A stretch of DNA of 64,000 nt from Methylomagnum ishizawai. GTDB lineage: Bacteria; Pseudomonadota; Gammaproteobacteria; Methylococcales; Methylococcaceae. Position 1 is the stretch's first letter. Every line of letters begins with the position of its first letter. The stretch lies in the NCBI RefSeq assembly GCF_019670005.1, contig NZ_AP019783.1, positions 4,366,150 to 4,430,149 on the forward strand, given 5' to 3'. Below, in pieces: positions 1 through 8,500 of this stretch. Both the position numbers and the translations under genes were made by a program. The notes beneath the pieces were generated by a model. That model was not told the origin of the DNA. It saw nothing but the letters and a program-made list of their open reading frames with translations, and searched no databases.

Positions 1-238
1 TGCCGGATATATGGATGTGTGGGCCAATCAAACCACCGCCCAAACCTGTGGCGCGGAAGGCGACGCTTACGCCAGCTTAGGAACCCTGGCGGCAGGTGCT
101 TCCAAAACCGTGACGCTTAACCTGGTTGCGGGAACCGCGGGCATCAAAAGCCTGCGTGCCTTTGTCGATAGCTGGTGTCAAACCAACGAAGCCAACGAGG
201 GCAACAATCAAACGTCCCAGTCCTATACGGTCAAATAA
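1..238 (+). CDS. CARDB-type domain protein, C-terminal fragment
   Basis: The reading frame is open from base 2 and ends at a TAA, so only the last ~78 residues of a larger protein are present. The visible part is a beta-rich segment ending with the pattern FVDSWCQTNEANEGNN followed by TVK. This is typical of the last strands of a CARDB (cell adhesion related domain in bacteria) module, an Ig-like fold found in secreted or surface proteins. The two Cys residues (in QTCGAE and SWCQT) could form a disulphide, which fits an extracytoplasmic location. The rest of the protein lies outside the window, so its overall role cannot be judged. It is followed by the cusA-like gene after a ~140-base gap, with no sign of coupling. 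Confidence 0.6.
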   Translation, partial: AGYMDVWANQTTAQTCGAEGDAYASLGTLAAGASKTVTLNLVAGTAGIKSLRAFVDSWCQTNEANEGNNQTSQSYTVK

Positions 239-381
239 TCTGGCGTGGGCGGAACGCACAAGCACTTCCGCCCCACCCAATCTTCCAGCGGGACCGCCTG
301 CCGGGCATCGAATCCCGCCCTTGCCAACCCCCCGCCCATCCGCCATAACACGGGTTCCATCCATCCCCGTAAGGAACCCCC

Positions 382-3300
382 ATGCTCGGGCGCATCATCG
401 ACGGCTCGGCCCGCAACGCCTTCCTCATCCTGCTGGCGACGGCCTTGGTCGTGGCCTATGGCGTGTACGCCGTGCTGAAAACCCCGCTGGACGCCCTGCC
501 GGACCTGTCCGACGCCCAGGTGATCGTCTACACCGAGTATTCCGGGCAAGCCCCGCAGGTGGTCGAGGACCAAGTGACCTATCCCCTGGCCACGGCCATG
601 CTCAGCGTGCCGCATTCCAAGGTGGTGCGCGGTTTCTCGTTCTTCGGCGCGTCCTTCGTCTACGTGATTTTCGAGGACGGGACCGATTTGTACTGGGCGC
701 GTTCGCGGGTGTTGGAGCATCTCGCCATGCTCGCGGGGCGTTTGCCCAAAAGCGCCGTGCCCATCCTGGGGCCGGACGCCACCGGGGTGGGCTGGGTCTA
801 CCAATATGCCGTGCTGGGCGTGCAACACTCGTTGGCGGAACTCCGCGCCCTGCAAGACTGGTTCTTGCGCTACCAACTCACCAAGGCCCAGGGCGTGGCC
901 GAGGTCGCCAGCGTCGGCGGCTTCGTGCGGCAATACCAAGTGGTGGTCGATCCGCGCAAGCTGCAAGCCTATGGCATCGCCTTGGGCGAGGTGGGCCGGG
1001 TGATCGCCGCCAGCAACCGCGACGTGGGTGGACGGGTGGTGGAAATGGCCGAGACCGAGTACATGGTGCGCGGCCAGGGCTATCTGCGCGGTATCCGCGA
1101 TATCGAGGATTTGGTGGTGAAGGCCGAGGGCGGCACGCCGGTCCTGATCCGCGACGTGGCGCGGGTCGAACTCGGCCCGGACGAACGCCGCGGCATCGCC
1201 GAATTGAACGGCGAGGGCGAGGTGGTGTCCGGCATCGCCATCGCCCGCTACGGCCAGAACGCCCTTGACGTGATCGACCACGTCAAGGCCAAGCTGGCCC
1301 AACTCGCGCCCGGCCTGCCCGCCGGGGTGTCGATCCAACCGGTGTACGACCGCTCGGTGTTGATCCTCAAGGCCATCGCCAACCTCCGCGACAAGCTGCT
1401 CGAGGAAAGCCTGGTGGTGGCCTTGGTCTGCGTGGTGTTCCTTTACCACATCCGCAGCGCCCTGGTCGCCATCGTCATGCTGCCGGTGGGGGTGCTGATC
1501 GCCTTCATCGTGATGCGCTGGTTGGACATCAGTTCCAACCTGATGAGCCTGGGCGGCATCGCCATCGCCATCGGGGCCATGGTCGACGCCGCCATCGTGA
1601 TGATCGAGAACGCCCATAAGCACCTCGAACGCGCCGAACCCGGTGCCGACCGCCTGGAACTCATGATCGCGGCGGCCCGGGAGGTCGGCCCGGCGCTGTT
1701 CCTCAGCCTCTGTGTGATTACCGTGTCGTTCCTGCCGGTGTTCGTGCTGGAGGAGCAAGAGGGCCGCTTGTTCAAGCCCTTGGCCTTCACCAAGACCTTC
1801 GCCATGGCGGGGGCCGCCTTGCTGTCGGTGACCCTGGTGCCGGTGCTGATGGTTTTGTTCATCCGGGGCCGCATCGTCCCGGAACATGAAAATCCCATCA
1901 ACCGGCTGCTGATCTGGCTGTACCGCCCGGTCATCGAGACCGTGCTGCGTTGGAAGAAATCCACCCTGGCCGTGGCGGCGCTGGCGCTGGCGGCGAGCGT
2001 GTATCCCGCGTCCAAGTTGGGCAGCGAATTCATGCCGAGCTTGAACGAGGGTACTTTGCTATTCATGCCCATGAGCCTGCCGGGGCTGTCGGTGACCCAG
2101 GCGGCGGCGATCATGCAGACCCAGAACCGTATCCTGAAAGCCTTCCCCGAGGTCGAATCGGTGTTCGGCAAGGCGGGTCGCGCCGCCACCGCCACCGATC
2201 CCGCGCCCTTGGAAATGTTCGAGACCGTGGTCAACCTCAAGCCGGAGGAACACTGGCGGCCCGGCCTGACCCTGGACCAACTGGTCGCCGAGATGGACCG
2301 GGCGACCCAGCTACCGGGCGTCACCAGCGCCTGGACCATGCCGATCAAGAACCGCATCGATATGCTGTCCACCGGCATCCGCACGCCCATCGGCATCAAG
2401 GTGTTCGGCAAGGATTTGGCGGAAATGGCCCGGCTCGCCACCCAGATCGAGGCCGTGGTCAAGACCGTGCCCGGCACCGGCAGCGCCTATGCCGAGCGCA
2501 TCACCGGCGGCTATTACCTCAATATCGAGCCGGACCGGCTGCAATTGGCGCGGCATGGCCTCGGGGTCGGCGATTTCCTGGAGGTGATCGCCACGGCCCT
2601 GGGCGGCGAGACCGTGACCACCACGGTCGAGGGCCGGGAACGCTTCGATGTGATCGTGCGCTATCCCAGGGAACTCCGCGATTCGCCGCAGCGCATCGCC
2701 TCGGAAGTGCTGGTGCCGACGCCCGCGGGGGCCATGGTGCCCTTGGGGCAATTGGCGCGGATCGGCCTGGACCGTGGCGTCCCGGTCATCCGCACCGAGA
2801 ACGCGCTGTTGTCGGCCTATGTGTTCGTGGATATCCGCGACCGCGATATCGGCGGCTATGTGGCGGAGGCGCAGCGGGCGGTGCTGGAACGGGTGCGGTT
2901 CCCGCCCGGCTATTACGCCACCTGGAGCGGGCAGTTCGAGTATATGGAGCGGGCCAAGGCCAAGCTGGCGCTGGCGGTGCCGCTGACCGTGTCCATCATC
3001 TTCCTGTTGCTGTACCTGAACTTCCGCAGGCTGACCGAAACCCTGATCGTGATGCTGTCCTTGCCCTTCGCCCTGATCGGCGGGGTGTGGCTGTTGTATG
3101 GCCTGGGCTACCACCTGAGCGTGGCGGTGGCGGTGGGGTTCATCGCCCTGGCCGGGGTGGCGGCGGAAACCGGCGTGGTGATGCTGATTTACCTGGACCA
3201 GGCGCTGGCGGCGGCGCGGGAGCGCTGCGGGCGGGAAGGACGGGCGCTGCGGGCCGCCGACCTCTATGCCGCCATCCGCGAAGGCGCGGTGGAGCGGGTA

Positions 3301-3513
3301 CGGCCCAAGATGATGACCGTGGTCGCCATCATGGCGGGCTTGCTGCCGATCATGTGGGGGACGGGGACGGGTTCGGAGGTCATGCGCCGCATCGCCGCGC
3401 CGATGGTGGGCGGGATGCTGTCCTCCACCGTGCTGACCTTGGTGGTGATTCCGGCCTTGTATGCCTGGGTGAAGGGGCGGGGGTTGCCCGTCCGCCCGGA
3501 TCGAGGCGCTTAG
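382..3513 (+). CDS. cusA: Heavy-metal efflux RND pump, CusA (Cu/Ag) type
   Basis: This 1043-residue protein is the usual length for an inner-membrane RND transporter of the HME family, which drives metal export through a tripartite CusCBA-like complex using the proton gradient. Three methionines at residues 562 (LFMPMS), 612 (LEMFET) and 661 (IDMLST) align with the Cu(I)/Ag(I)-binding Met573/623/672 of E. coli CusA at a constant offset of 11. The proton-relay residues are also visible: Asp in DAAIVMIEN, Glu in GVAAETGVVM and Lys in RPKMMTV. The start is supported by AAGGA six bases upstream of the ATG. No CusB adaptor or CusC outer-membrane gene adjoins it here, so those partners must lie upstream of the window or elsewhere. 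Its stop codon overlaps that of the convergent cyclic-nucleotide-binding gene. Confidence 0.95.
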   Translation: MLGRIIDGSARNAFLILLATALVVAYGVYAVLKTPLDALPDLSDAQVIVYTEYSGQAPQVVEDQVTYPLATAMLSVPHSKVVRGFSFFGASFVYVIFEDGTDLYWARSRVLEHLAMLAGRLPKSAVPILGPDATGVGWVYQYAVLGVQHSLAELRALQDWFLRYQLTKAQGVAEVASVGGFVRQYQVVVDPRKLQAYGIALGEVGRVIAASNRDVGGRVVEMAETEYMVRGQGYLRGIRDIEDLVVKAEGGTPVLIRDVARVELGPDERRGIAELNGEGEVVSGIAIARYGQNALDVIDHVKAKLAQLAPGLPAGVSIQPVYDRSVLILKAIANLRDKLLEESLVVALVCVVFLYHIRSALVAIVMLPVGVLIAFIVMRWLDISSNLMSLGGIAIAIGAMVDAAIVMIENAHKHLERAEPGADRLELMIAAAREVGPALFLSLCVITVSFLPVFVLEEQEGRLFKPLAFTKTFAMAGAALLSVTLVPVLMVLFIRGRIVPEHENPINRLLIWLYRPVIETVLRWKKSTLAVAALALAASVYPASKLGSEFMPSLNEGTLLFMPMSLPGLSVTQAAAIMQTQNRILKAFPEVESVFGKAGRAATATDPAPLEMFETVVNLKPEEHWRPGLTLDQLVAEMDRATQLPGVTSAWTMPIKNRIDMLSTGIRTPIGIKVFGKDLAEMARLATQIEAVVKTVPGTGSAYAERITGGYYLNIEPDRLQLARHGLGVGDFLEVIATALGGETVTTTVEGRERFDVIVRYPRELRDSPQRIASEVLVPTPAGAMVPLGQLARIGLDRGVPVIRTENALLSAYVFVDIRDRDIGGYVAEAQRAVLERVRFPPGYYATWSGQFEYMERAKAKLALAVPLTVSIIFLLLYLNFRRLTETLIVMLSLPFALIGGVWLLYGLGYHLSVAVAVGFIALAGVAAETGVVMLIYLDQALAAARERCGREGRALRAADLYAAIREGAVERVRPKMMTVVAIMAGLLPIMWGTGTGSEVMRRIAAPMVGGMLSSTVLTLVVIPALYAWVKGRGLPVRPDRGA

Positions 3514-3860
3514 TCGCGGGGCAGGCGCAGGCGTTCGGCCATGGAGCGCATCACCGCCAGGGCGAAGTTCGGAGTTTGCCGCACCAGGAACTGGAAGCGC
3601 TTTTCGTTGATCGGGGCCAGCTTGGACTCCACCGTGGCGACGGCCGTGGCGCTGCGCGGGCCGCGGTCGATCAGGCCGATCTCGCCCAGGAATTCGCCCG
3701 GCCCGATCAGGTTGACCGGCTTGCCGCCGACGAAGACTTCCACCTCGCCTTCCAGCAGGACGTACATGAGGCCGTCGGAATCCTCGCCTTCCGAGAAGAT
3801 CGCCGCCCCGGCCGGGAAGGTTTCGACGCTGTCGGTATTCTTGAATAAATCGATATGCAT
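3510..3860 (-). CDS. Small cyclic-nucleotide-binding domain protein
   Basis: The protein is about 116 residues and consists almost entirely of one cNMP-binding (CAP effector-type) beta-roll. Typical signatures are FPAGAAIFSEGE near the N-terminus, VLLEGEVEVF in the middle and GPGEFLGEIGLIDRGPRSATAVA, which corresponds to the phosphate-binding cassette. There is no DNA-binding helix-turn-helix or enzymatic domain, so it is not a complete CRP/FNR regulator. It may act as a stand-alone sensor subunit. The frame is open further upstream, but the ATG at 3860 gives the normal domain start (MHIDLF) and leaves room for a divergent promoter shared with the amidotransferase gene. The ligand (cAMP, cGMP or another nucleotide) cannot be deduced. 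Confidence 0.8.
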   Translation of the reverse strand: MHIDLFKNTDSVETFPAGAAIFSEGEDSDGLMYVLLEGEVEVFVGGKPVNLIGPGEFLGEIGLIDRGPRSATAVATVESKLAPINEKRFQFLVRQTPNFALAVMRSMAERLRLPRD

Positions 3861-4029
3861 GGCGGTCCCGTTCTGGAGGCCTGGGTTGCGGTGGGCCGGA
3901 GTGTACCAGCCCCATTCCCGGCCCGCCATGCGGGAACGATGGACGGCGCGGGGTGGAATCCGGGCGGGGCCGGGGCCGCTTCGTGGCATACTGATGGGCG
4001 TTTTCCACAACCTCCCGACCGACACCGCC

Positions 4030-4803
4030 ATGTGCCAATTGCTAGGCATGAATTGCAACGTCCCCACGGATATTTGTTTTTCCTTCGAGGGTTTCCAACT
4101 GCGCGGCGGGCTGACCGACCATCACCGCGACGGTTGGGGCATCGCCTTTTTCGAGGGCCGGGGCTGCCGGGTTTTCCTCGATTCCAAGGCCACCATCGAA
4201 TCGCCGGTCGCCGAATTGGTGCGGCGCTACCCCATCCATTCCACCAATGTCATCGCCCATATCCGCAAAGCCACCCAGGGCCGCATCGCCCTGGAGAACA
4301 GCCATCCGTTCCAGCGCGAGCTATGGGGCCGCTATTGGCTGTTCGCCCATAACGGCAACCTGGAAAACTACGCGCCCGCGCTGTCCGGCGATTACCGCCC
4401 GGTGGGCGATACCGACAGCGAGCGGGCCTTCTGCCACATCCTCGACACCTTCCGCCGCGAATTCCCCAACGGCCCGCCCGACGAGATCGCCTTGTTCGGG
4501 GTGTTGAAGCGGCTCTGCCAGGATATCGCCGCCCATGGCACTTTCAATTGCCTGCTGTCGAACGGCGACGTCCTCTACGCCCATTGCTCGACCCAGTTGC
4601 ATTATCTGGTGCGCCAAGCCCCGTTCAGCTGCGCCCATTTGGTGGACCAGGACGTGACCGTCGATTTCAGCCAACTCACCACGCCCGAGGACCGGGTCGC
4701 GGTGATCGCCACCTTGCCGCTCACCGACAACGAAGCCTGGACGGCGCTGCGGCCCCGCCAATTGGTGTTGTTCCGGGATGGCGCTCCGGTCGAGGGTTTG
4801 TAG
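4030..4803 (+). CDS. Class II glutamine amidotransferase (YafJ-like)
   Basis: The protein is ~257 residues. It begins MCQLLGMNCN, so after removal of Met1 the Cys becomes the N-terminal nucleophile of an Ntn-type class II glutaminase, which hydrolyses glutamine and passes on ammonia. This decides the start at 4030 although the frame is open further upstream. Other family hallmarks are DHHRDGWGIAFF, AHIRKATQG and LFAHNGNLENY, which form the glutamine-binding pocket. No synthase domain follows, so it belongs to the stand-alone YafJ/DUG3-like group. Members of that group have been linked to glutathione or gamma-glutamyl compound breakdown or to unknown amide metabolism. It is transcribed divergently from the cNMP-binding protein and its true substrate is unknown. 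Confidence 0.9.
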   Translation: MCQLLGMNCNVPTDICFSFEGFQLRGGLTDHHRDGWGIAFFEGRGCRVFLDSKATIESPVAELVRRYPIHSTNVIAHIRKATQGRIALENSHPFQRELWGRYWLFAHNGNLENYAPALSGDYRPVGDTDSERAFCHILDTFRREFPNGPPDEIALFGVLKRLCQDIAAHGTFNCLLSNGDVLYAHCSTQLHYLVRQAPFSCAHLVDQDVTVDFSQLTTPEDRVAVIATLPLTDNEAWTALRPRQLVLFRDGAPVEGL

Positions 4804-4814
4804 GCCGGGCCGCG

Positions 4815-5381
4815 TCAATCGGCTTCCGGCGCCTCCTCGAAATCCCCCGTCCCGTCCACGTCCGCCGATAGGGTTTCCCGGACATGGCGGAACAGCGCCC
4901 GCGCCGCCCGTGGCGCTTGGCCCGCTTGGCGCTCGCGCTGGCCGTCGCGGACCAGTTGCCTGAGTTTCTGGCGGTCGGCTTCCGGGTATTCGGCCAGGAA
5001 TTCGTTCACGGCGGCGTCGCCCCCGGCCAGCATCCGTTCACGCCAACGCTCGCAGGTGTGTTGCAGGCGGACGGCGTCGGCGCTGACCACTTTCAAATCG
5101 GCCAGGGCCTGGCGGATGGGTTCGGGGTCGAGGTCGCGCAGCAGTTTCCCGATGTATTTGCGCTGGCGGCGCAGTCCGCCGTGGGCGGTGATGGTCCGGC
5201 CCAGCCGCACCGCGTCCAGGAGTCCGGGGGGTAGGTCCAGCCGGGCGAGTTGCTCGGGGGCGAGTTCGATCAGTTCCTGGCCCAGGTCGTGTAGCGCCGC
5301 GCTGTCGCGTTTGAGTTGGGATTTGCTGGGGGGGAGTTCGGGTTCGTAATCGTCGGGATCGTCCGTCCACATGGGTTTCAT
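4815..5381 (-). CDS. darP: Ribosome biogenesis factor DarP (YjgA, DUF615)
   Basis: This 188-residue protein is acidic at the N-terminus and rich in charged helices. Family signatures are SKSQLKRDSAALHDLG near residues 19-34, then RKYIGKLLRDLD and a C-terminal WRERMLAGGDAAVNEFLAEYP. DarP/YjgA associates with late 50S ribosome precursors and helps assembly. The length fits the family. Translation probably starts at ATG 5381, but Met4 is an alternative and no strong Shine-Dalgarno sequence is visible. It converges on the amidotransferase gene with only ~11 bases between them. DarP is typical of beta- and gammaproteobacteria and is one of the better taxonomic clues in the window. Confidence 0.93.
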   Translation of the reverse strand: MKPMWTDDPDDYEPELPPSKSQLKRDSAALHDLGQELIELAPEQLARLDLPPGLLDAVRLGRTITAHGGLRRQRKYIGKLLRDLDPEPIRQALADLKVVSADAVRLQHTCERWRERMLAGGDAAVNEFLAEYPEADRQKLRQLVRDGQRERQAGQAPRAARALFRHVRETLSADVDGTGDFEEAPEAD

Positions 5382-5438
5382 CCGGGTTCGGTAAGCGGGG
5401 GGCCACTATAGCAAAGCTCGCGCTTTGTGGCGGCCATG

Positions 5439-5471
5439 AAAAAGCCCTTTCCCCGCCGGGGGAAAGGGCTT
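5439..5471 (-). terminator. Rho-independent terminator of the SdrD-repeat gene
   Basis: A perfect 13-bp inverted repeat (5442-5454 with 5459-5471) encloses a four-base loop. On the minus strand it is followed by a run of T residues (the A run at 5439-5443). It lies ~55 bases downstream of the SdrD-repeat gene stop and should end that transcript before darP. Confidence 0.9.
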
Positions 5472-5527
5472 GGGTGCCACCAAATTGGGGCGGGCTCCGG
5501 GCCCGCCCCGCTGGCGCAGGCTAGGGC

Positions 5528-8500
5528 TTAGTGCCCCCAGCCGGATTTATCATCCGACTTGTCGCCCGACTTATCCCCCCAACCGGACTTGTCATCGTCC
5601 TTATCCCCCCAACCGGATTTGTCGTCGTCCTTGTCGTCCCAGCCGGATTTATCGCCGTCCTTGTCGCCGGATTTGTCATCCGACTTGTCGCCGCAACTGC
5701 CCGCGCCCGATTTGTCCCCGTCCTTGTCATCCGATTTGTCGCCGGATTTGTCATCGGACTTGTCCCAAGATTTATCGCCATCCTTGTCGTCCCAACTGGA
5801 TTTGTCGCCGGACTTATCGCCCCAGCCGGATTTGTCACCCCAACCGGATTTGTCGCTGTCCTTGTCGTCGGACTTATCCCAGGATTTATCGCCGGACTTG
5901 TCGTCGCCGTACTTATCGCCGGAACCCGTGTTGCCACTGGAACACGGATCGTGGTCGTGTTCGCAGTCGCTGCTGGAGCCACCGCCAGACTTGTCGCCGT
6001 CCTTGTCGCCGGATTTATCGCCCCAGCCGGATTTGTCGTCGTCCTTGTCACCGGACTTATCGCCCCAGCCGGACTTGTCGTCGTCCTTGTCGCCGGACTT
6101 ATCGCCCCAGCCGGACTTGTCGTCGTCCTTGTCGCCGGACTTATCGCCCCAGCCGGACTTGTCGTCGTCCTTGTCGCCGGACTTATCGCCCCAGCCGGAT
6201 TTGTCGTCGTCCTTGTCGCCGGACTTATCGCCCCAGCCGGATTTGTCATCGTCCTTGTCGCCCGATTTATCGCCGGACTTGTCACCGTCCTTATCGTCGT
6301 CGTCCTCGTCACAGCCATTGGAGCCCTTGGTGTAGAACCCGGCATCTACGGTCGTCAACGCCTGCCCTATCGCCAGGGTGTAGGAGGTGGTGCGGCCCGT
6401 AGTCTGGATCAGATCGCTGTCGATGCCGTCGTCCGCGCCCACGTTCGCCACGGTGAGGGTGTAGCCGCCCGGGGTTTGGAAGCCGACTTCGTAGCAGCCC
6501 GCCACCAGTCCGGTGAAGGCGTATTTGCCATCGGAGCCGGTGTTGGTGGTGCGCAGCGCGGTGGTCGAGCCGCAGTTATAGAGGCTGACCAAGACGCCCC
6601 CGATGCCCGCCTCGCCGCTCTCCTGCAAGCCGTTCTGGTTGGCGTCGTTCCACACGAAGTCGCCCAGGCTGGCGGTGGCCGGTTGCAACCCGGCATCCAG
6701 GTCGTTGTAGGTCTGGCCCGAGGTCAAGGTGACGCAGTTGGTGACGCCGCTGGCGTTGGCATCGCTGTCCAGGGCTTCGTTGCCGCCCAGGTTGGCGGTG
6801 GTGAAGACCGGGTAGGTGGCGTCGGTGTAGACACGGATGTAATAGCTGCCCGGCGCGATATTCGGGAAGCCATAGAGGCCGTCGGTGCCGGTGTAGGTGG
6901 TTCCCTTGAGGGTGTTGCTGGTGCATTGGTACAGCTCCACCTTGAGGCCGACGATGCCGGTTTCGCCGCCGTCCTGGATGCCGTTGCCGTTGGCGTCGTT
7001 CCAGACCCTATCGCCCAGGTTGGCGGGCGGCACGTAGCCGAAGTCCACCGTGCTGTCGTAGGTGCTGTTGGTCGCCAGGGTGACGGCGCTCGGGATGCCG
7101 TTGCTATCGGTGCCGCGGTCGCCACCCACCAGGGCGGTGGTCGGGATGTAGCCCAGCGGCAGGGTGGAGCCGTCCACCTCGACGCTGTAGCTGCCCGTGC
7201 AAAGGCCGCTGAACTGGTAATAGCCGGGGTTGGTGTTGGTGTAGGTCTGCTCCGTGTAGATGAGGGTGCCGCTGCTGTCCTTCAGGTTGACGGTGACGCC
7301 GTTGATGCCGGTTTCGCTGGCATCCTGGAGGCCGTTCTGGTTCTTGTCGGCCCAGACGTAGTTGCCGATCTTGGCGAGGCAGGGCGGTTTGTAGCCGAAG
7401 TCGATGCTGAGGTCGCTGGCGTTGTCGGAGGCCAGGGTGACGCTGGCCGGGCTGCCGTTGCTATCCACGCCCCGGTTGCCGCCCACGTTGTTCAGCGTGG
7501 GGACGAAGCCGGGCGGCAGGCCGGTGGGATCGACCACCACGGTGTAGGTGCCCGCGCAGAAGCCCCGGAACTCGTAGTAGCCGGGTTTGCCGGTGGAACC
7601 GCCGGTGCCGGTGATATCGGTCGCGACGATATTGCCCAGGCCGTCCTTCAACTGCACGGTGATGCCGTCCAGGGCCGGTTCGGTCGAGTCCTGGAGGCCG
7701 TTCTGGTTGTCGTCTTCCCAGAGATAGTCGCCGATGACGCCGGAGCAGGGCGACAGGAAGCCGAAGTCGATATCCTGGGCCGTGCTGGTGTCGGTTCCCA
7801 GGCTGACCGTGGCGGGGCTGCCGTTGCTGTCCTTGTCGGTGTTGTTGCCCTGGGCCGACGGCGACGGGGTGTAGTCGGTCGGGAGGCTGGCGGTGTCCAC
7901 TTCCACCGTGTAGTTGTCGGCGCACAGGCCGTTGAACTGGTAGTAGCCGTCCTGGCTGCCGGGGCCGCCGACGCCGGTCACGGTGGTGGCGACGATGGTG
8001 CCGGTGGAATCCTTGAGGTTGATGGTGATCCCGTTCATGCCGGGTTCGCCCGCGTCCTGGATGCCGTCGCGGTCGAGGTCGTGCCAGACGTAGTCGCCGA
8101 TGCTGCCCTTGCAGGGGGAGTTGTAGCCGAAGTCCAGGGTTTGGTCGCTGCCGTTGTTGAGGGTGAACACCACCTGGGCCGGCTGCGGGTTGCTATCGAC
8201 CGTGCGGTTGCCGCCGACACTGACCGGACTCGCCACCAGATCGGGGTTGAGGGTGGTTTCGTCGACCTTGACGTAGTAGGTGCCCGCGCACAGGCCGGTG
8301 AATTGGTAAAGGCCGTCCGGGTTGCCGGAGCCGCCCGGATTGGTGGTGGCGGTGGCGATCTGGTTCTGGTTGGCGTCGAGCAGCAAGACCTTGACGCCGT
8401 TGATGCCGGGTTCATTGGCGTCCTGGATGCCGTCGCGGTCGAGGTCGTTCCAGACGAAGTTGCCGAGCGTGCCGGTGCAGGGCGGCTTGTAGCCGAAATC

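Noticed and set aside
223-1887. A 554-codon minus-strand frame over cusA
   Set aside because: It is His/Gln/Asp-rich shadow sequence of a high-G+C gene; CusA motifs are clear on the plus strand.
6019-6270. CRISPR-like repeated DNA
   Set aside because: The 42-bp units are contiguous without spacers and encode a protein tail in frame.
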